DNA from: Vibrio sp. 10N.261.45.E2
Lineage (GTDB): Bacteria > Pseudomonadota > Gammaproteobacteria > Enterobacterales > Vibrionaceae
Assembly: GCF_002875705.1 (NCBI RefSeq)
Contig: NZ_MCZZ01000014.1
Coordinates: forward strand, 1 to 45,646
Reading direction: 5' to 3'
DNA: 45,646 bases
In this document: in pieces, positions 27,704 to 36,169 of the stretch
How the letters are laid out: each line of letters opens with the position of its first letter
Position numbering within the stretch: position 1 is the stretch's first letter
Translations under genes and position numbers: made by a program
Notes under the pieces: model-generated
Told to the model about the DNA's origin: nothing
The model's database searches: none
Seen by the model: only the letters and a program-made list of their open reading frames with translations

Positions 27704-29209
27704 TTGGCTAACCTTAAGCGCAAGCTTGAACTGTATGAAAAGATCTTTCAGGCTTTTGGGCCTGGAGTATCACACTGTCAGGTCAACCAACTGGCGACAC
27801 TGCTGCACGTGAGTGAACGTCACGTTCAAACCTTACTTAAAGCGATGACAGCACAGGGTTGGATTGAGTGGCAAGCTAGCTCAGGCCGAAGCAAGAAAGC
27901 ACAACTCACGTGTCTAGTTGAGCCGATTGAGGCATGTTACCAATATGCACAAACTCAAGCAGATGCAGGCAACATCGAACAGGTGTTTAGCACCTTGAGC
28001 TTCAATGGTCGTAATGCTGGCGCTGAGTTACAAGCCTTTCTAAGCAGTACTAATTCGTCGGCGCAGAATATCGCGTATATCCCTTTTCACCGAGAACTCG
28101 AAGCTCTGCACCCTCAGCGTATACTCAGGCGCACCGAACGTTTCTTAGTGATGCAGATTTGCCAACGCCTGACCTCCGTTCAACAAGGAAAGCTGAGTGG
28201 TGATTTGGCTTATCATTGGCAGTCTAATGAAGATGCTACACAGTGGCACTTTCAAGTTCGTAATGATGTTCACTTTCATGACGGCCGATCACTCGAACCT
28301 CAAGACATAGCACACAACCTTAACTCGCTCTCCCAAAGCAAAATATGGCGTCGCTGCTATCAGCATATTGATGAGGTTTCTGTTTCGACAGGCAATGTGG
28401 TCGTCGTGAAACTGAATCAACCAGATTGGCATTTACCACGTCTACTCGGCAGAGCCGAAGCTTCGATATTTGAACACACATCAGACGATAGGCTGATTGG
28501 ATCGGGTGCGTTCTCATTGGACATTTTCTCAAGCAAAATGTTGAGATTAAGCCGCAATAACACCTATTCACACAGCACGCCTATTCTCAACCGAGTCGAG
28601 TTGTGGGTCTATCCAGAATGGGCACAGAGTAAAGCTTGCGCTCAAAATCAGGTGTGCGTGAAACTACCCGAAAAGACGGTCACAGTGAATAGAGCAAGCG
28701 GTGCAGCTCTACACAATTGCAGCTCAATCTTCTTTAAAATTCAAAGTCCGATGTTGTCTTCAACAGCTCGAGAGTTCACCGTTGAAGACACCTCTGAATG
28801 CCAATCCCTTTTCGAGCAGGTGTCAGCGCTCGACGACCACAAAACCAACGTGAAATATGGGCACTACCTATCCACCAAAGACGTCGCACTTTGCAGCATT
28901 ATTGATGAGAACGATCTCTTCACTTCGTGGTTAAGCTTTTTCACTCGCTTCCCGTTTGAGAACTTAACGCTGCCTGCTGAAATGCTAAAGACAATCGAAC
29001 AAGGGTTGGACTTAATAAGAAACCAGCCAAACTTTGAGTTAGCGATGGGCGCACTGTTGGCACTGAAACATTGGCTAAATGAAACTGGGATTGTGGTTGA
29101 ACTCAAGCAAGAGGCGTTCAACTTAGAGGTTTCTGAAAAGATACACGGCGCGCAGGTAAATGGTTTCGGTTGGTGCGAACTCGACAAGCTGTGGATTAGC
29201 CATATTTGA
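27704..29209 (+). CDS. SgrR-like transcriptional regulator with solute-binding domain
   Basis: A 501-residue protein starting with TTG (AGGA upstream). The N-terminal winged helix (about residues 1-100, ATLLHVSERHVQTLLKAMTA) matches the SgrR DNA-binding domain. The following SBP_bac_5 region (about 115-400) contains GDLAYHWQSNEDATQWHFQV and HFHDGRSLEPQDI. In enterobacteria SgrR senses sugar-phosphate stress and activates the small RNA sgrS. I see no sgrS-like gene next to it. Coupling to the Gfo/Idh gene suggests it may sense a sugar handled by that enzyme; this is inference. Confidence 0.87.
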   Translation: MANLKRKLELYEKIFQAFGPGVSHCQVNQLATLLHVSERHVQTLLKAMTAQGWIEWQASSGRSKKAQLTCLVEPIEACYQYAQTQADAGNIEQVFSTLSFNGRNAGAELQAFLSSTNSSAQNIAYIPFHRELEALHPQRILRRTERFLVMQICQRLTSVQQGKLSGDLAYHWQSNEDATQWHFQVRNDVHFHDGRSLEPQDIAHNLNSLSQSKIWRRCYQHIDEVSVSTGNVVVVKLNQPDWHLPRLLGRAEASIFEHTSDDRLIGSGAFSLDIFSSKMLRLSRNNTYSHSTPILNRVELWVYPEWAQSKACAQNQVCVKLPEKTVTVNRASGAALHNCSSIFFKIQSPMLSSTAREFTVEDTSECQSLFEQVSALDDHKTNVKYGHYLSTKDVALCSIIDENDLFTSWLSFFTRFPFENLTLPAEMLKTIEQGLDLIRNQPNFELAMGALLALKHWLNETGIVVELKQEAFNLEVSEKIHGAQVNGFGWCELDKLWISHI

Positions 29210-29317
29210 TTCGATTCTTAACAGAGATAAGTCATTAGGCACTGCGACTTATCTTTAACACTTCCCTGCCAATAGTAAAGAAATCGGGGGCTAATGTACC
29301 TTCAAGGCGATACAAAA

Positions 29318-29347
29318 AAATGGTCTTACTGATTCGTAAGACCATTT
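29318..29347 (-). terminator. Terminator downstream of the HDOD gene
   Basis: AAATGGTCTTAC and GTAAGACCATTT pair around a six-base loop. On the minus strand a T-run follows, so it serves the HDOD gene. Confidence 0.88.
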
Positions 29348-29429
29348 GAAATTGACTCCCAATAAACAAAATCGAGAGTAAACGCGACTAATCCCCAACT
29401 TCTGGATCTTGAGGCTTTAAGGCGTTAGC

Positions 29430-30542
29430 TTACCCAGCTAATGCTAATTCAGACTCTTTATAGATACGGTTGACCACTTTGAATGCCGCTGGCGACATCA
29501 GTGTTTCTTTGCATCGAGATTTAAACTGCTCAGTATCAATCGTCTGCTTTTCCAATAAATATTGCAGCTCACTCAGATAGTTAGCCTCAAATACAGCTTG
29601 GCCGAGCGGTGTGCACTGGTATCGGCTCGACTCTTGATAACCAATCACGGTTAACACTGATTCTGGTAACTCCCAGAACTTAGCAACGGTGTAAGTCAAA
29701 CGAATAGAGTAGCTGTTCATCAAGCGCTTCAATGCTAACGAATTAGGCGGAATAGAGGGATCAACATGCTTGAAGGCTTCGACCATCATTTGGAAAATGA
29801 TCATCTTGCCTAAATTACGAATTAACCCAACAAAGTACGCAGCGGCTTGCTCTTCTTCGGATGAAGAATCTTTCATCAACTCCTTAGAAAAAGAGGCGGT
29901 TTGAATGCTGTGATTCCAAATCTTCTCACCAAAATGACGCCAATAAATGTTATTGCCCGGCGTGAAGTTCTTCATATAAGAATTCACCACACCTTCGATT
30001 AGCCCTTGTGAGCCCATGTTTAGAAACGCGGTTTTTAAGTCGGTAACTTGTTTTTCGCTTCGTTTGTAGAAGGCGCTGTTAGCCAATTTGATCACATCAG
30101 CTGCCATGCTTGGCTCGCGCTCAATCACTCTTAACAATGCGTCGACATCAAACTCGTCGCTCTGTAATTCGGCCATTAAAGTGGTCACAGAGGCAGGCAT
30201 CACTGGCAACTCATTAAGCAGCGCTTTTGGAGAGCGAATCAAGCGTTCGATTTGGCAGGCCACAAACTCACTAAACGGGTCAGACTCTGTTCGAAGGCGT
30301 GATTCTCCAAACAGATAATCAAGAAACTCACCATCGTGAAGGCTTATCGTTCTATCGATAATGAGTGATGATGGCTTAGCTGACGACGGCGGAACAAAGA
30401 TTGAAGACTTTACCGTGGCTTTTCCTTGCCCTGCTGTAAGGTTTTCTCTTTCAGAAACAGTTGGTTGGGAGACACTTTTTGAAGAGTTACTTTGATTAGC
30501 AACGAAAGGGGAAAATAGTGCCTGTAATACCCTTTTAAACAT
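29430..30542 (-). CDS. HDOD-domain protein
   Basis: A 370-residue protein from the ATG at 30542, which has AGGAG eight bases upstream; the longer frame to 30611 adds an unlikely leader. The N-terminal 90 residues are low-complexity and Ser-rich. The HDOD domain (a catalytically degenerate HD-type fold) spans about residues 115-320, with LPVMPASVTTLMAEL opening and VDALLRVIEREPSMAADVIK, the core helices of this family. HDOD proteins usually act in signalling without a known enzymatic activity. No GGDEF or EAL partner domain is fused. Confidence 0.88.
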   Translation of the reverse strand: MFKRVLQALFSPFVANQSNSSKSVSQPTVSERENLTAGQGKATVKSSIFVPPSSAKPSSLIIDRTISLHDGEFLDYLFGESRLRTESDPFSEFVACQIERLIRSPKALLNELPVMPASVTTLMAELQSDEFDVDALLRVIEREPSMAADVIKLANSAFYKRSEKQVTDLKTAFLNMGSQGLIEGVVNSYMKNFTPGNNIYWRHFGEKIWNHSIQTASFSKELMKDSSSEEEQAAAYFVGLIRNLGKMIIFQMMVEAFKHVDPSIPPNSLALKRLMNSYSIRLTYTVAKFWELPESVLTVIGYQESSRYQCTPLGQAVFEANYLSELQYLLEKQTIDTEQFKSRCKETLMSPAAFKVVNRIYKESELALAG

Positions 30543-30713
30543 CAATACGGCTCCTAGATGAATACAAGATAGGTCGGGATATATAACGTCGGTGATTATC
30601 GCACAGGCCACTCATAAACCATACAGTGATAAATGAATCATCAATTCTTCAGCTGTATAGGATATGTTACTCACAGCTTGCTAGGACAAAGCCTCCAGTC
30701 TCGCCAGAAACAA

Positions 30714-30744
30714 AAGAGCGAACAAATAACACTTGTTCGCTCTT
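30714..30744 (-). terminator. Terminator of the quinone oxidoreductase gene
   Basis: AAGAGCGAACAA and TTGTTCGCTCTT pair around a seven-base loop, followed by TTTTG on the minus strand. Confidence 0.85.
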
Positions 30745-30775
30745 CCATAGATTTGAATTGTAACGCTAACTAAAA

Positions 30776-31831
30776 CTAGCGCTTAGCCACTTCCAGCACG
30801 ATCTTACCGACGTGCTTTTTCTTCAAGAATTCGTCTTGTGCCGTATGGATATCAGCCAATGGGAAAGACTCCGCCACAATCGCAACGATCTGCTGTTTCT
30901 CGATGCGGTTAACCAAGTTTTGGAATACTTGTGGTTCTAAAACCGTGCAGCCAAAAAAGCTCAGGTCTTTCAGATAGAGAGTACGAACATCCAAATCAAC
31001 CATTGCACCACCAATCGCACCAGATACAGCATAACGACCATGCGGTTTTAGGACTTCAAGAAATTCAGGCCACTTTTCGCCAGCTACTAAATCGATCACG
31101 ACATTAACGCTACTTTCACCTAGCGCTTTGATTAGATCAGCATCTCGAGCAATCACTTCGTCCGCGCCCAGTTCAAGTAGCTGTTGGTTTTTGCTTGGGC
31201 TAGTAATCGCAATCACATAAGCACCACGAGCTTTCGCCAGCTGAATCGCCGCCGAGCCCACACCACCTGATGCGCCAGAGATAAGCACGCGGTCACCTTC
31301 AGCCACATTCGCGCGAGTCAGCATGTTCTCTGCTGTTGAGTACGAACATGGGAAAGACGCCAGCTCAATATCCGACATAGTGCTGTTCACCGCATAAGCG
31401 TGCTTTGCTGCTACTTTGGTATATTCAGCAAAACCACCATCACACTCAGAACCGAAATACCATGGCTGTGGCAGATCTCGTCCGTACACTTCCGTTAAAC
31501 AAGGTTCGATTAGAACACGCTCACCAATACGATCAACAGAGACTTCGTTGCCGACGGCCACGATGAAACCACATACATCTGCACCTTGGATACGAGGGAA
31601 CTTTAATGCTTCACCCGACCAACTTGCGTCATCTGAATCGTCGCTTTTTGAGTACCAGCCGATTCGTGTGTTGATATCGGTATTGTTAACGCCTGCTGCC
31701 ATCACCTTGATCAGCACTTCAGTAGGTTCAATTTGAGGAACAGAGATATCTTCGCGGTAGCCCAGCATTTCTGCGCCGCCGTGCCCTAACATCTCTGCGC
31801 CTTTCATTGTTTTTGGTATCTCGAAATTCAT
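30776..31831 (-). CDS. Zinc-independent alcohol dehydrogenase / quinone oxidoreductase family
   Basis: A 351-residue MDR-family NAD(P)H oxidoreductase from the ATG at 31831 (AAGGAAAC upstream). The GroES-like domain opens EVLIKVMAAGVNNTDINTR and the Rossmann motif is SGASGGVGSAAIQLA. The structural-zinc cysteine set of classical alcohol dehydrogenases is not seen. Its ATG overlaps the TetR stop (ATGA), so it is translationally coupled to the repressor. A short internal duplication, KGAEMLGHGGAEMLG, lies near the N-terminus. It may detoxify an aldehyde or quinone sensed by the TetR protein. Confidence 0.9.
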   Translation of the reverse strand: MNFEIPKTMKGAEMLGHGGAEMLGYREDISVPQIEPTEVLIKVMAAGVNNTDINTRIGWYSKSDDSDDASWSGEALKFPRIQGADVCGFIVAVGNEVSVDRIGERVLIEPCLTEVYGRDLPQPWYFGSECDGGFAEYTKVAAKHAYAVNSTMSDIELASFPCSYSTAENMLTRANVAEGDRVLISGASGGVGSAAIQLAKARGAYVIAITSPSKNQQLLELGADEVIARDADLIKALGESSVNVVIDLVAGEKWPEFLEVLKPHGRYAVSGAIGGAMVDLDVRTLYLKDLSFFGCTVLEPQVFQNLVNRIEKQQIVAIVAESFPLADIHTAQDEFLKKKHVGKIVLEVAKR

Positions 31832-32346
31832 ATTGTTTCCTTGAGTAATTTTGTAACCATATTCTGTGCTGATGCTACCGCTTCTTCGCCTAATACTGGC
31901 CACGCGCTTGATACGCCTTCATGAAGTAAAAACAGTGGTGTCGCGAGATCATCTCGCAGGCTCTGCTTGCCGATAAGCAAACGAACTTGTTCTTTATGCT
32001 GCGTAACCGCTTGGTTGATAAGCTCATTATCAGGGAACGCCGCAATCGCATTCATCGACATGCACCCATGCGGCGCATACTCTTCTAACCATTGTTGAAG
32101 CTTGTTGAAAATATGAGTGACAGATTCCAATCCAGCCTCTGGCGACGCTTCCAGTAAGAAGTCGAGATAACGTTGGTGTCGGTATTCTAATGCGCCAACA
32201 ATCATCGCTTCTTTTGAAGGGAAGTGTTTATACAGGGTTCTCAGGCTCACATCGCACGCGGTTTTCAGCTGTGCAACGCTCGGCTCAGCAAAACCCTGTT
32301 GGCTAAACGCCACCTCAAGACTTGCTGCAATCTGTTCTCTCAACAT
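31828..32346 (-). CDS. TetR-family transcriptional repressor
   Basis: A 172-residue TetR protein. The DNA-binding helix-turn-helix is at about residues 20-50 (PSVAQLKTACDVSLRTLYKHFPSK). The ligand-binding C-terminal part is short, about 120 residues. The stop overlaps the start of the oxidoreductase gene, so both form one operon. Two 16-base operator-like palindromes lie 25-70 bases upstream of its start, consistent with autoregulation. The inducer is probably a substrate of the coupled enzyme. Confidence 0.9.
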   Translation of the reverse strand: MLREQIAASLEVAFSQQGFAEPSVAQLKTACDVSLRTLYKHFPSKEAMIVGALEYRHQRYLDFLLEASPEAGLESVTHIFNKLQQWLEEYAPHGCMSMNAIAAFPDNELINQAVTQHKEQVRLLIGKQSLRDDLATPLFLLHEGVSSAWPVLGEEAVASAQNMVTKLLKETI

Positions 32347-32370
32347 AGTGCTCTCTTAATACCTGATAAT

Positions 32371-32417
32371 GGGTAGAATGATTGTTCTACTTACAAGGTA
32401 GAACGATCACTCTACCC
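32371..32417 (-). promoter_or_regulatory. Twin TetR-type operators
   Basis: TAGAATGATTGTTCTA (32374-32389) and TAGAACGATCACTCTA (32399-32414) are related near-palindromes 25 bases apart. Together they form one 20-base inverted repeat with a seven-base spacer. They precede the TetR gene. Confidence 0.85.
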
Positions 32418-32452
32418 ATGTCAATATCCAAATTTACGAATCAATAAAATGA

Positions 32453-32482
32453 AAATCCCGCACCCAATAAGATGCGGGATTT
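32453..32482 (-). terminator. Terminator of the MFS gene
   Basis: AAATCCCGCA and TGCGGGATTT form a 10-base stem, followed on the minus strand by TTTTCATTTTATT. Confidence 0.82.
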
Positions 32483-32513
32483 ATCGATAGAGATGAAAAA
32501 CTTACGGCTTCAG

Positions 32514-33635
32514 CTAGAGTCGGCTACGTATCGTCACCAACACAGATAATGCACCACAAAGTACCAACACCACGCCTAGATTTTGAATCATTCCCGCTAA
32601 AGCGAGCCCCGAACCAATCAAGGTGTAATACATCAAACCAAACAGTGCACCAGCACTTCCTGCCTGCGATTGGTAACTAACTAATGCGCAGCTCAACACA
32701 TTAGGAATCGCAATGCCAAACGCCATAACCACCAGCATCATAGGAAGCAAGAACCAGATTGTGTGTTGTGAGAAATAGACACCCACAGCACCAAGTGTTT
32801 GCAGCCCTGCCGCTAAGCTAATCAAAGAGATAGATGACACTTGGCGCTTCAATAATGTCTTGTTCACTAAGCTTCCAAACAGCGTTCCAAGTCCAAGTAC
32901 AACGCCGCTGTAGCCAAACTGCTCAACGCTGAATCCAAGCTGTAAGAAGGTAAATGAACCCAGTTGATAATACGAAAACAACGCAATATTGAATGACGCA
33001 ACAAGCAGAGCTGATAACCAAATACTGCCGTCTTTAATCATGCGGATACTGAGTGACTTTAACTGCAAAGGCTGTTTAGATTGTTGTGTTTCAGGCAGCG
33101 ACCATAGGCTATGTACCAACAACGCTAATGCCATAATAAACAAGGCAATAAACACATATTGATGTCCGCCTGCTTGGCTTAATTGCCCACCAAGAAGCAG
33201 TCCGATAATCGGGCTAATCGACAACCCCATTCCCATGTAACCGAACACCTTAGCTAACTCGGTGCCGCTAAAGGCATCTCGCAACATGGTTTGAGTGACG
33301 ACAGAACCAACCGCAAGTCCGAAAGCGCCCATAGCTCTTGCTATCATCAACCACGTAAAGCTGTCGGTTTGCATGGCAATGAGTGCTGAACAGGCGAATA
33401 ACCCCAACCCTAATAACATGGTTGGACGACGTCCCCATTTGTCCGCTAACACGCCCCATACCACCACACCTAACGCAAAGGCCGAGAAGTAAATAGAAAG
33501 AGTTTGAGCGGCTTGTGTGTAACTGACATCAAAGGATTTCGAGATTGAATCCAGAGTCGGGCTATAGATGGTTTCTGCTATTTGAGGGAACATCAACAAC
33601 AGCACCATTTGCCATAAAGAAGGTTTTGTTTTCAT
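32514..33635 (-). CDS. MFS multidrug transporter, Bcr/CflA-like
   Basis: A 373-residue, roughly 12-helix exporter. The frame is open to 33830, but the extension overlaps the divergent regulator and is not hydrophobic. The ATG at 33635 has GGA seven bases upstream and gives MKTKPSLWQMVLLLMFPQIA. The loop 2-3 motif GVLADKWGRRPTM is intact, and the helix 4 region reads ARAMGAFGLAVGSVVTQTML as in Bcr/CflA-type drug:proton antiporters. A divergent AraC gene probably activates it; the substrate is unknown. Confidence 0.9.
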   Translation of the reverse strand: MKTKPSLWQMVLLLMFPQIAETIYSPTLDSISKSFDVSYTQAAQTLSIYFSAFALGVVVWGVLADKWGRRPTMLLGLGLFACSALIAMQTDSFTWLMIARAMGAFGLAVGSVVTQTMLRDAFSGTELAKVFGYMGMGLSISPIIGLLLGGQLSQAGGHQYVFIALFIMALALLVHSLWSLPETQQSKQPLQLKSLSIRMIKDGSIWLSALLVASFNIALFSYYQLGSFTFLQLGFSVEQFGYSGVVLGLGTLFGSLVNKTLLKRQVSSISLISLAAGLQTLGAVGVYFSQHTIWFLLPMMLVVMAFGIAIPNVLSCALVSYQSQAGSAGALFGLMYYTLIGSGLALAGMIQNLGVVLVLCGALSVLVTIRSRL

Positions 33636-33732
33636 CATTTTTCCAAGACCAGTGAACTTGACGAGGAGTCTAGAGGAAACTAACCTTGGCTCGTTAACAA
33701 CATTAAAACCAAAAACAACAAGATTGGGACAA

Positions 33733-34506
33733 ATGGCATTAATCAATGAAACCATCGAGTTTGATGCAGACAGCTTACCTGCACCTGTCATTGGCATTGC
33801 CGCAGATCTAGGCCAGCACGACTCGGGCATACATCATCACGTTAAGGGGCAACTTCTATACGCCCCGCAAGGCTGCATTACCTTGACCTTAGATAACGCC
33901 CTTTGCATTTTACCGCCGACCAAAGCCGTGTGGATCCCGCCCTATACCAAGCACCGAGCGCAGATGACCAATGTGGTTGCCTATCGCTCGCTCTATTTCG
34001 ATAGCAGTTTTTACACCTGCCCAGAGGGCATTGAAATTGTGGAAGTGAACGAGCTTTTGAAGGCGCTGATCAATAAGATGGCTTTCTGGGAATGGGACAT
34101 TGCCCCTGAGCAAACTACCAATACTGCCAACCTATTCTGGGAAGAGTTTTACAGCGCCAATCAGCATTCGTTCATTTTGCCGCTACCGACAGATCGCCGC
34201 TTTAAAAGCTTTTGTAAACGAGTACGAACCGCTTCCTTTCTCGCACCCGCCTTATCGACGTTGGCTGAATCAGTTGGAGCGAGCACCAAAACAATTACTC
34301 GATTATTCAAAGCCGAAACAGGCATGACCTATCAAGAATGGCGACAGCAGTGGCGCTTGTTTAAAGCGATTGAACTACTTTCTGAAAACCGACAAGTCGG
34401 TGATGTGGCGCACCAGTTAGAATTCTCGTCTAACAGCGCGTTTATTGCCTTTTTCAAACAACAAACCGGACAAACACCACTGGCTTTTACCAAGTTGGGG
34501 GCGTGA
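33733..34506 (+). CDS. AraC-family regulator (RmlC-like cupin plus HTH)
   Basis: A 257-residue AraC protein from the ATG at 33733 (GGGA six bases upstream); the frame is open to a GTG at 33652. A cupin sensor domain occupies about residues 1-130 (HHHVKGQLLYAPQG and VWIPPYTKHRAQM). The double helix-turn-helix occupies about 155-255, with STLAESVGASTKTITRLFKA and ending SSNSAFIAFFKQQTGQTP. It is divergent from the MFS exporter, 97 bases between starts, the common regulator/exporter arrangement in this subfamily. Confidence 0.9.
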   Translation: MALINETIEFDADSLPAPVIGIAADLGQHDSGIHHHVKGQLLYAPQGCITLTLDNALCILPPTKAVWIPPYTKHRAQMTNVVAYRSLYFDSSFYTCPEGIEIVEVNELLKALINKMAFWEWDIAPEQTTNTANLFWEEFYSANQHSFILPLPTDRRFKSFCKRVRTASFLAPALSTLAESVGASTKTITRLFKAETGMTYQEWRQQWRLFKAIELLSENRQVGDVAHQLEFSSNSAFIAFFKQQTGQTPLAFTKLGA

Positions 34507-34552
34507 TTATTGTCATCCAAACCTGTTAGTTTTACTTAATTTAGATACAAAA

Positions 34553-34576
34553 AAACCAGAACGTGGGTTCTGGTTT
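34553..34576 (-). terminator. Bidirectional terminator
   Basis: AAACCAGAAC and GTTCTGGTTT pair around GTGG. On the minus strand TTTTTTT follows and on the plus strand TTTTATTT. It serves the convergent AraC and glutathione-synthetase-like genes. Confidence 0.88.
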
Positions 34577-34593
34577 TATTTAGAGATATTGAA

Positions 34594-36054
34594 TTAATCA
34601 ATCAACACCAACGAATCTAAAATGCCTTTGCCACTATGGATCCCGCCTTCGTTTTCGCTGGCTGGCTTACTGCGGATTAAGTAGCCCGCATAGCCGTCCA
34701 GTTCGGTAACTGGTTCGCCTTGATAGTAAGCGGTGAATAGGCCGACTTCACTGACTAAATCAGTCACGAGCGTTTGTTGGGCATCACGCACAGCAATGGT
34801 TGGTACGTCACGTTCATGCGGGTACAAGCGCTGCATCAATGCCCATGCGTCGTACTCTTCTGGTTTAAGTTGGCTCAGCTGCTCGCTGATATCGTCACCG
34901 AATACACAGTGGCCGCCGCCCTCACCTTGGTTTTTCAGCACCCACTCTTGCTTGTCTGCTTGCGAGTTAAACCATTCAATCGACTCGCCAGTGATTGGCT
35001 TCATATCGGCCAAGACACTTTTCACCAATTCGGCTTCTTCTAACGTTAAACCCCAGCGTGCGTATTCTGGCGCTGGCATTATGGTCAACAGCATTTGCAT
35101 GGTTTTACTGGTTGCTAGCTGTTGGCTAATAGTCGCGTTCATTGCGACATGGTGCTGTTCCATAAATAAGCGAGTCTGGCTAAGGGTATGGCAACAAACC
35201 GATTCATTAAGCTCAGGCATCCAGTAATCTGAATACTGATAACCTGCTCTTAGGTATACCACGTCGACAGCACCGACATCTTGCAGTAACAAGCGCTGAT
35301 TCTCACCCGTAGAAAGCTGACAGCTCAATTGTTCAAAGGTACGACGAACCGTGCGAACACCCTGCTTTTGCAGCTCAACTTCAAGTAAATGTTGGTCATA
35401 TACGTTGTCTTCATTTTTCTGCACTACCATCAAGAACACCGGCTTATCTTGCTCATTAAAGTCGGCTTTCACTTGCCTTGCAGCATTAGCGATACCATAC
35501 GCCAACTGCGTTAACCCTTGGTTTTCAGCCGGTGTTGCAGACGAGTCTTCCAACCAATTGTTATAAACGTTTGGCCATTGGTTCTGCATGAATGAGTGGA
35601 ATTCTGTTCCACGTTGACCAAAAGGCGCCATTCCTGCAGCAATGCCATTAAACTCAATCACTTTTGCCTCGTGTTGGCGATCATCCATGAAATCAGTACG
35701 CATCAACAACAAAGGTTGTCGAGCAGGATTCAAGCGTTCACCCGCAAAGCCGTGTGCTTGTTGGTGCAACTCCATCAGGCGGCCAAAGAACGGATCGGCT
35801 TTAGCCATGTCGCTCAGCGATGACTGTAGAAATTCATGATCTTCAGAAACATTATTGATGAGCTTGGTGATCAGCGGCGTCACCTTCAACAGGTGTTCAA
35901 AAACCTCACGCTCAATACTCATTGGTGCAAGGCTAAAAGGGCAATGCTTCGCGGTATTGTCTGACTGACGAAACGCGACACCGTGCATGATCGCCCACTC
36001 ACAAGCATCTTCTATTATTTGTTGCGGAATCAATGACGCTGGCATTGGATTCAT
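34594..36054 (-). CDS. Glutathione synthetase, eukaryotic-type family
   Basis: A 486-residue protein whose features match the eukaryotic GSS fold, not the shorter bacterial GshB (about 315). Features in order: EDACEWAIMHGVAF near the N-terminus; an early motif FSLAPMSIEREVF; VVYLRAGYQYSDYW near residue 265; QLATSKTMQMLL; the glycine-rich ATP loop with EGGG at residues 378-381 in KNQGEGGGHCVFGDD; and a C-terminal GYLIRSKPASENEGGI segment near the substrate-binding alanine-rich loop. It would join gamma-glutamylcysteine and glycine with ATP, if the substrate is conserved. It is monocistronic, ending at a strong terminator. Why this organism has it in addition to a likely gshB elsewhere is not known. 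Confidence 0.82.
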   Translation of the reverse strand: MNPMPASLIPQQIIEDACEWAIMHGVAFRQSDNTAKHCPFSLAPMSIEREVFEHLLKVTPLITKLINNVSEDHEFLQSSLSDMAKADPFFGRLMELHQQAHGFAGERLNPARQPLLLMRTDFMDDRQHEAKVIEFNGIAAGMAPFGQRGTEFHSFMQNQWPNVYNNWLEDSSATPAENQGLTQLAYGIANAARQVKADFNEQDKPVFLMVVQKNEDNVYDQHLLEVELQKQGVRTVRRTFEQLSCQLSTGENQRLLLQDVGAVDVVYLRAGYQYSDYWMPELNESVCCHTLSQTRLFMEQHHVAMNATISQQLATSKTMQMLLTIMPAPEYARWGLTLEEAELVKSVLADMKPITGESIEWFNSQADKQEWVLKNQGEGGGHCVFGDDISEQLSQLKPEEYDAWALMQRLYPHERDVPTIAVRDAQQTLVTDLVSEVGLFTAYYQGEPVTELDGYAGYLIRSKPASENEGGIHSGKGILDSLVLID

Positions 36055-36169
36055 TTTGAACTCTCACTATATATCAGAAATTACGTCTCTAACTAAGACG
36101 TTGTTCGCCCTGAAAAGACGAACAAAAAGCGAAAAATATTTCACTTATTTAAATACGTTCAACCACCAG

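Noticed and set aside
27694..29320. Search for an sgrS-like small RNA beside the SgrR-like gene
   Set aside because: No convincing hairpin-plus-T-run transcript unit was seen; the only terminator there belongs to the HDOD gene.
33636..33830. N-terminal extension of the Bcr/CflA-like transporter
   Set aside because: It overlaps the divergent AraC coding region and is not typical of an MFS N-terminus. The ATG at 33635 has the ribosome site.
34733..35227. Plus-strand open frame of 164 codons
   Set aside because: Shadow of the glutathione synthetase gene; Ser/Cys-rich composition is typical of an antisense frame.
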